From NCBI GenBank assembly GCA_020627645.1, contig JAHDGN010000026.1:1-11166 (forward strand): DNA of 11,166 nt. The letters are read 5' to 3'. This document shows, one piece after another, positions 6,828-11,166 of the stretch. The first letter of the stretch is position 1; the number at the start of each line of letters is the position of its first letter. The notes under the pieces were generated by a model, which saw nothing but the letters and a program-made list of their open reading frames with translations, ran no database searches and was not told where the DNA came from. This stretch comes from Akkermansiaceae bacterium. GTDB taxonomy: Bacteria > Verrucomicrobiota > Verrucomicrobiia > Verrucomicrobiales > Akkermansiaceae. A program made the position numbers and the translations under genes.

Positions 6828-7892
6828 ATGAAATACCAAATACTTCGCAGAAATATTCAGACTCTCGCCAACCTACCTCAGCGAGTCGAACCTACCATTA
6901 GTGCTTACTTCAATCTCCAGCAACCGATTGATCAAGTAAGGCAGGATTTTGATCTCTGGGTCTCCAGGACTCAGAAAACCTTCGAGGGGACCTTGCGTTC
7001 ATCATTTGAAGAGTCATCGCACCAGATCTCGCGCTGGCTGACGAATGAAAACTGTCAAGGGAAAGGGGCCTCTCTATTTGCGCGCTCGAGCCAGCCCGGA
7101 TTATTCCTTCCGACATGCTATAACGTTCCCGTTGAAACTGCTTTCTTTGTCGATAGCCGACCCGCAATCTTTCCTCTGGTCGAACTCAAGGATCGATTCA
7201 GTCGCTTTGTGGTAGTCATGACGAATGCAGAATCAGCAAGAATCATTGAGATGAATCTGGGCGAGACATCACTCGAGGTCCTCACCGAGAGACCTGATCT
7301 TAGAATCAGACACGGGCGGGAATGGACCCGCCAACACTACCTCAACCACACCGCTGAACGAGGTCGAAAATTTGTTCGTGAGAAAGTTGAAATCATTGAG
7401 GATCTCATGAATAAGAAGGGACACAATGCCCTCATTGTAGTGGGGGAGGCTAGGTACGTAAAACGACTGAAAGAAGCCTTACCAAAGCACCTCTCTGAGA
7501 AGGTGGTTGAACAAATACACACCAGTTTCACAGATCAAAGAGTTGGGCCAATTCTAGAAGATGTGATCAATGGTTATGTCAAAGTCGAAGCGGCCCAATC
7601 CGAATCAGCAGTGAAGAGGCTCTTTAGAGCATACCGCATGAACCGCATGGCGGTTCTTGGCGTAGATGACTCTACGAATGCCCTTCGTGAAGGGATGGCT
7701 GATGAACTGATCATCAATAGCACATTGAATCATAGCGATCGCGAACAGCTTGTCCGATTGGCGAGCAGACAAGGAGTTCCGATCGAAACCATTGAAAATT
7801 CACCGCTCCTTGAAGAACAAGGCGGTGTTGGAGTGATTCTTCGATATCGCGTTGAACCAAGCTCAATAACCTCAGCATCATTTGCCGCTTAA
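6828..7892 (+). CDS. Bacterial archaeo-eukaryotic release factor-like protein (baeRF family), no GGQ motif
   Basis: A 354-residue cytoplasmic protein with the three-part eRF1/Pelota layout. The N-terminal domain (about 1-118) is divergent. The middle domain (about 122-255) has KDRFSRFVVVMTNAESARIIEMNLGE, an Arg/His-rich loop (RHGREWTRQHYLNHTAERGRKF) and HNALIVVGEARYVKRLKEALP. The C-terminal L7Ae-like domain (about 258-342) has AYRMNRMAVLGVDDSTNALREGMADELIIN and NSPLLEEQGGVGVILRY, close to the end of eRF1 domain 3. Where classical eRF1 carries GGQ, the loop shows no such triplet; the nearest candidate is Gln169 in TRQHY. Members of this bacterial group are predicted to act on ribosomes in rescue or quality control. 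Placement after a universal stress protein fits that. It is the last gene of the operon; start ATG 6828 lies 6 bases after usp. The exact subfamily (perhaps family 10) is uncertain. Confidence 0.8.
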   Translation: MKYQILRRNIQTLANLPQRVEPTISAYFNLQQPIDQVRQDFDLWVSRTQKTFEGTLRSSFEESSHQISRWLTNENCQGKGASLFARSSQPGLFLPTCYNVPVETAFFVDSRPAIFPLVELKDRFSRFVVVMTNAESARIIEMNLGETSLEVLTERPDLRIRHGREWTRQHYLNHTAERGRKFVREKVEIIEDLMNKKGHNALIVVGEARYVKRLKEALPKHLSEKVVEQIHTSFTDQRVGPILEDVINGYVKVEAAQSESAVKRLFRAYRMNRMAVLGVDDSTNALREGMADELIINSTLNHSDREQLVRLASRQGVPIETIENSPLLEEQGGVGVILRYRVEPSSITSASFAA

Positions 7893-7938
7893 CCCCCCTA
7901 AACGTTCGGTCTTAACGGACCAGCATAACAGATAGCAA

Positions 7939-7944
7939 TATAAG
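7939..7944 (+). promoter_or_regulatory. Possible -10 element (TATAAG) of an mrp leader promoter
   Basis: TATAAG lies 46 bases after the baeRF stop. No good -35 is present at the normal spacing: the hexamer 17 bases upstream is CGGACC, while TTAACG at 7912 is 21 bases away. If used, transcription would begin near 7951, just ahead of the RNA fold at 7965. A small hairpin (GGTC/GACC, 7909-7921) overlaps the upstream part. This is a weak call made mainly on position. Confidence 0.25.
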
Positions 7945-7950
7945 ACATCG

Positions 7951-8050
7951 GAAGACCAACACCATGGGTCACCGAAGTCACTTCACCGGAATGGTGACCA
8001 CATAACCCAGCCATCATGGGGGCTGCCGAAAGGTAGCCCCCAACTTTTTT
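7951..8050 (+). promoter_or_regulatory. Candidate structured leader (riboswitch- or attenuator-like) upstream of the Mrp antiporter genes
   Basis: The 312-base gap 7893-8204 contains a compact RNA fold followed by a terminator. GGTCACC (7967-7973) pairs with GGTGACC (7993-7999); directly inside, GAAG (7974-7977) pairs with CTTC (7981-7984) around TCA, leaving ACCGGAAT unpaired. An outer stem TGGGT (7965-7969) with ACCCA (8005-8009) is also possible. CAGCC (8008-8012) can pair with GGCTG (8021-8025), which would take bases from both the outer stem and the terminator 5' arm. Such three-way exclusion is what an expression platform looks like. Na+ and Li+ riboswitch classes are known upstream of bacterial cation transporters, but I cannot confirm a match to any class. 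The alternative pairing has only 5 bp, far weaker than the terminator. A 13-codon ORF (7964-8005, MGHRSHFTGMVTT) overlaps the fold, so a leader peptide is a rival reading. Confidence 0.4.
8017..8050 (+). terminator. Strong intrinsic terminator
   Basis: TGGGGGCTGCC (8017-8027) pairs with GGTAGCCCCCA (8032-8042) over 11 bp, with one G-T wobble, around a GAAA tetraloop; AAC is followed by six T at 8045-8050. It works only in the plus direction. It lies 125 bases after the baeRF stop and 155 bases before the mrpA start. It either ends the stress operon or acts as a conditional terminator in the mrp leader; both may be true. Confidence 0.9.
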
Positions 8051-8100
8051 CCATTGATCGAAACTATTTCCATTAACACGGAGAAGGGCTCGTTCAACAC

Positions 8101-8244
8101 ATGAAGGCCGTCAAACCTCTAATTGAATTCGAGCTCACCAAAATAGAAGCGCGAAACTTTTTGCATAAATACAACCTCGTGTATTTCTCCTTCTATAAAC
8201 CGCAATGGAAAATTTTTCACTCTTCTACATTCTAATTTTTCCCG
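8101..8244 (+). CDS. Possible 47-aa upstream ORF overlapping the mrpA start
   Basis: ATG 8101 opens a 47-codon frame (MKAVKPLIEFELTKIEARN..., then an aromatic-rich YNLVYFSFYK) that ends at 8244, 40 bases inside mrpA in another frame. GGAGAAGGG at 8080-8088 is a fair Shine-Dalgarno match but sits 12 bases from the ATG, further than usual. No family is recognised. It could be a translated leader that couples to or represses mrpA, or a chance frame. Confidence 0.18.
8167..8186. repeat. Perfect inverted repeat AAATACA-N6-TGTATTT just before mrpA
   Basis: AAATACA (8167-8173) and TGTATTT (8180-8186) are exact reverse complements separated by ACCTCG. The element ends 18 bases before the mrpA ATG. 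Its size and symmetry suit a dimeric repressor site. As RNA it would form a 7-bp A/U-rich hairpin upstream of the start, where no Shine-Dalgarno sequence is visible. The half-sites differ from the CusR-like box at 2769. Confidence 0.4.
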
Positions 8245-10898
8245 CGGCTACTCCCATCCTCTTACACCTCTTACCATTTGAAAAACGTAGCAAACTACAT
8301 TCTCCAATTTTCTTCATCACTTCAGCCTATCTCACTGGCATCTACCTGGTCTCCACCCACCTCACTTCCTCGAGCCCGATTCACCTGAATTATGACTGGG
8401 TCCCAGCCTTAGGTCTCAATTTTAGTTTAGCGATAAAACCATTCACGGCATGGTTTTCGATCCTCATTCTTCTGTTAGGATTCTGTATCAATCTTTTCAC
8501 CCTTGGCTATGTCTCGGAGAATCAAAAACGATCTTCTCTGCTGATCACTTTAGGGTTTTTCACCTCCGCTATGATTGGGGTTGTTCTTTCTGATAACTTC
8601 TTCCTGTTATTTCTATTTTGGGAAACAACTTCAATCACCTCCTTCCTTCTTGTGGGATTCTACCATCAAAAGGAAACTGCCCGAAACAACGCCTCCCAGG
8701 CTCTCTTGGTGACTCTTGCTGGTGGCGGTGCTCTTCTTGCCGGACTCATTATCACCTATCTCTCAACTGGGACCACAAGTATCACCTCACTCTTAGCCAT
8801 GGCTCATGCAGATATTCCGACGGTGGCAATCATATTAATCATCATCGGAGCTTTGAGTAAATCGGCACAATGGCCCTTTCACTTTTGGCTCCCTAACGCC
8901 ATGGTAGGACCTGCCCCAATCTCGGCATTTCTTCACTCGGCAACCATGGTAAAAGCAGGTGTATTCATTCTTGCGACATTTGCCCCTATCTTTCGTGAAA
9001 ATCCATTTTGGACCCCAATACTGGTGTCAGCCGGATTTTTAACGGTCATCGCTGCAGTCCGCAGAGGGATCTGGGCCAATAATATCAAAGCAATTCTCGC
9101 AACCACCACTCTCTGTGCGCTTGGCAACCTAACGATGTTGACAGCCATTGGAACCCCCTTATCCCTGCTGGCATTTTGTTTATTTTTGTCAGCACATGCT
9201 CTCTACAAAGCACCACTGTTTCTTCTCGCAGGAATCATCGAAAAAAAACACGGAACTCTTGACCTAGACAAACTCAAGGGAGTTGCAAAAAAATCTCCAT
9301 CTCTCCTCGCCGTCGTAGGAATCGCAAGCGCATCCCTCATCGGACTATTTCCATTCATTGGGTTCTTAGCCAAAGAATACTTCCTGAAATCTGCCTGGGA
9401 AATTTCGCCCCCTATTTTCACGCTCTTCGCAATCTCGTTAGTAGGCCCGGTTCTTCTCGGCCTAAAAATCATCATCCCACTCATCTCCAAGAACACGCAT
9501 GACGACCAGCCAGTCAAACAAACCTCTCTACTACTGACTGTTTCAACACTGATTCCAATCGCAGGAATTCTTGTCCTGAGCCTATTCCACAATTTGTTTA
9601 ATCAGATTCTTATGACAGCAGGAGCCGATCTTGCTAACCACACCGTTCCAAGCATCAAGTTTTGGCACGGTTGGACCCCTCCTCTTATCACGAGTCTGTG
9701 CCTCATCTTGATTTCAACGGCTCTCTATTTCTTTCTTCCTCGGAAGCCCAAGACTCACAATGATAACCATCTCTCCGACACATTCTATTCCGCCATCATC
9801 TCTTCTTTACTGCGAACTTCTCGACTTGTTGCACACCTACAAATCCGCCCCCATCTTTCGTTACAAATCACCACCATTATCCTAGCAATTGGGCTTATCT
9901 CATTAGTCTCAGTCGACCCAACCAGTTGGCCCTCCCTCACCGCTAGCTTACCCAAAGACAATTCGATCTTTCTAGTTCTCACTCCCCTTCTTATCATTTC
10001 CTCCATCTTTGCAGCAGCTGCCAAGCAAACTGTCTCAATTCTGGTATCACTCGGATTTGTCGGCCTACTAATCGCCTTGATCTTTCTCTGGTTTAGTGCG
10101 CCCGACCTTGCCCTGACTCAGCTGATGGCTGAAACACTTCTTTTGTTCCTCTTGGCAGGTGCTCTTTTCAAAACAAATTCCAAAGCACACCTTTCCAAGA
10201 GCCAGCCGAATCAATCGCCCCTAAGACTCCCCCTATCAGTCTTTGCGACCATACTCACGACCACTCTCATCCTCAAGGCCATGAGCCTCGAGTGGGACCA
10301 CCCGATCAGCGCCTACCATCTTGAAAACAGCAAACCGCTTGCTTACGGAGCCAATGTCGTCAACGTGATCCTCGTTGATTTCCGGGCCCTGGATACTCTG
10401 GGAGAAATCATTGTTCTTCTGATTGCAGCCCTCGGCGCAAACGCCGCTCTGGGCGCTTCAAGATCAATCGCACCTTTGCCCAAAACCACGATCTCGCCAC
10501 TTTTTGCTCCTGCATCGAAAATCCTATCGATCTTCTTCTTGATGATTGCCTCTTGGATTTTCCTAAGAGGACACAACTCACCTGGTGGTGGTTTCATCGC
10601 AGCACTTCTCGTCGCTACCAGTGCCGGAATCCCTCTTGTGATGTCACCCACTCCACCGAATCCCAAAAGACTGAGAAAACTGAGCGATCTTGCTCTCAAG
10701 GTTGGCATCACTCTAGCGATCGTTGCAGCCCTCCTCCCCCTCGCAACTCAAAAACCTCTGCTCTCAGGACTCTGGCTACACTGGGGTAACATTCACCTCG
10801 GAACTCCTCTCATCTTTGATCTCGGAATCTTTCTAGTCGTGATTGGGTTTGCTCTCAACTTTCTACGCCATCTTCACCACTCAAATTCGAACCTTTAA
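8205..10898 (+). CDS. mrpA: Na+/H+ antiporter Mrp subunit A fused to subunit B (MrpAB)
   Basis: An 897-residue polytopic membrane protein of the Mrp (Mnh/Sha/Pha) cation/proton antiporter, a relative of complex I. Residues 1-515 form the ND5/NuoL-like proton channel: FLFWETTSITSFLLVGF with Glu140, ALSKSAQWPFHFWLPNAMVGPAPISAFLHSATMVKAG with Lys219 and Lys250, and HALYKAPLFLLAG. Residues about 600-657 match the DUF4040/MbhD segment (FSAPDLALTQLMAETLLLFLL), about 680-752 the MbhE segment (VVNVILVDFRALDTLGEI). Residues about 764-893 are a complete MrpB, with the hallmark GHNSPGGGFIAALL and a terminal FDLGIFLVVIGF. MrpA and MrpB are separate genes in Bacillus; fused forms are known in other bacteria. 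The antiporter exports Na+ and supports pH and salt tolerance. ATG 8205 has no visible Shine-Dalgarno sequence, but the N-terminus begins directly with a membrane helix. Confidence 0.95.
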   Translation: MENFSLFYILIFPAATPILLHLLPFEKRSKLHSPIFFITSAYLTGIYLVSTHLTSSSPIHLNYDWVPALGLNFSLAIKPFTAWFSILILLLGFCINLFTLGYVSENQKRSSLLITLGFFTSAMIGVVLSDNFFLLFLFWETTSITSFLLVGFYHQKETARNNASQALLVTLAGGGALLAGLIITYLSTGTTSITSLLAMAHADIPTVAIILIIIGALSKSAQWPFHFWLPNAMVGPAPISAFLHSATMVKAGVFILATFAPIFRENPFWTPILVSAGFLTVIAAVRRGIWANNIKAILATTTLCALGNLTMLTAIGTPLSLLAFCLFLSAHALYKAPLFLLAGIIEKKHGTLDLDKLKGVAKKSPSLLAVVGIASASLIGLFPFIGFLAKEYFLKSAWEISPPIFTLFAISLVGPVLLGLKIIIPLISKNTHDDQPVKQTSLLLTVSTLIPIAGILVLSLFHNLFNQILMTAGADLANHTVPSIKFWHGWTPPLITSLCLILISTALYFFLPRKPKTHNDNHLSDTFYSAIISSLLRTSRLVAHLQIRPHLSLQITTIILAIGLISLVSVDPTSWPSLTASLPKDNSIFLVLTPLLIISSIFAAAAKQTVSILVSLGFVGLLIALIFLWFSAPDLALTQLMAETLLLFLLAGALFKTNSKAHLSKSQPNQSPLRLPLSVFATILTTTLILKAMSLEWDHPISAYHLENSKPLAYGANVVNVILVDFRALDTLGEIIVLLIAALGANAALGASRSIAPLPKTTISPLFAPASKILSIFFLMIASWIFLRGHNSPGGGFIAALLVATSAGIPLVMSPTPPNPKRLRKLSDLALKVGITLAIVAALLPLATQKPLLSGLWLHWGNIHLGTPLIFDLGIFLVVIGFALNFLRHLHHSNSNL

Positions 10899-10903
10899 AT
10901 CAT

Positions 10904-11166
10904 ATGGAACTTTTAATCCCCATCACTATTGGAGTCCTTGTTGGAACTGGAATCTTTCGTCTTCTAGGCGGACAAAACTCTGACCTCATCATCGGCCTAA
11001 TTCTAATCAGCCAGGCCGTGAACCTTCTCATCCTGACTTCCGGCGGGCTAAAACACAATGCACCTCCTCTCATCAATGAACAAAATCAGGGGAGCACCTT
11101 AGCAGACCCTCTCCCCCAGGCTCTCGTCCTAACCGCAATTGTCATCGGGTTCGGGATCCTTGCCTT
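10904..11166 (+). CDS. mrpC: Na+/H+ antiporter Mrp subunit C (NuoK-like), 5' part only
   Basis: The visible 87 codons begin MELLIPITIGVLVGTGIF and run off the window. Two membrane helices (about 3-20 and 28-46) and the start of a third are visible. The stretch DPLPQALVLTAIVIGFG is the hallmark of MrpC, the small NuoK-like subunit of the Mrp complex, which is about 110-125 residues in full. It starts 5 bases after the mrpAB stop, so the genes are co-transcribed. The order AB then C predicts that subunits D, E, F and G follow outside the window. Confidence 0.93.
   Translation, partial: MELLIPITIGVLVGTGIFRLLGGQNSDLIIGLILISQAVNLLILTSGGLKHNAPPLINEQNQGSTLADPLPQALVLTAIVIGFGILA

Noticed and set aside
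9203..9592. Minus-strand frames opposite mrpAB (up to 129 codons)
   Set aside because: They are shadows of a well-conserved membrane protein; their composition mirrors the antisense of hydrophobic codons.

Overview
The window suggests a Gram-negative bacterium of moderate GC content with mostly weak Shine-Dalgarno sequences. I favour a Verrucomicrobiota-like (PVC) source, but this is a low-confidence impression from gene content and start-site style; no rRNA or marker gene is present to settle it. I see no tRNA, CRISPR array, insertion sequence or phage gene. The layout is ordinary chromosome: a periplasmic protease, a stress-type regulatory operon and the start of a cation antiporter operon.

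Left part (1-1286), minus strand: two tandem, divergent paralogues of an unrecognised small hydrophilic, helix-rich protein. The left copy runs off the window. Both end in a near-identical block (PAEA...RHDEPITL). Next to them, also on the minus strand, is an exported HtrA/DegP-type serine protease with two PDZ domains (1284-2723).

Centre (2724-7892): a short divergent control region carries a CusR-like inverted repeat (ATTAC-N6-GTAAT) and a degenerate second copy of it. From it leads a tightly packed plus-strand operon: group-2 sigma-70 factor, CusR/QseB-like response regulator, sensor histidine kinase, tandem-domain universal stress protein, and a bacterial member of the eRF1/Pelota superfamily (baeRF type) without a GGQ motif. 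The parsimonious reading is an envelope or metal stress circuit. The two-component system would sense the insult, the regulator would bind the shared control region to drive its own operon and perhaps degP, the sigma factor would widen the response, and Usp and baeRF would protect cytoplasm and ribosomes. This reading is inferred from gene order and the operator.

Right part (7893-11166): a 312-base gap holds a weak promoter-like -10, a compact RNA fold, and a very strong intrinsic terminator (11-bp stem, GAAA loop, six T). The fold, a possible anti-terminator and the terminator are mutually exclusive by shared bases, as in a riboswitch or attenuator. Downstream are a fused MrpA-MrpB Na+/H+ antiporter subunit and the beginning of MrpC, so a cation-responsive leader is an attractive hypothesis. 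It is the most interesting non-coding signal here. The terminator could also simply end the upstream stress operon.
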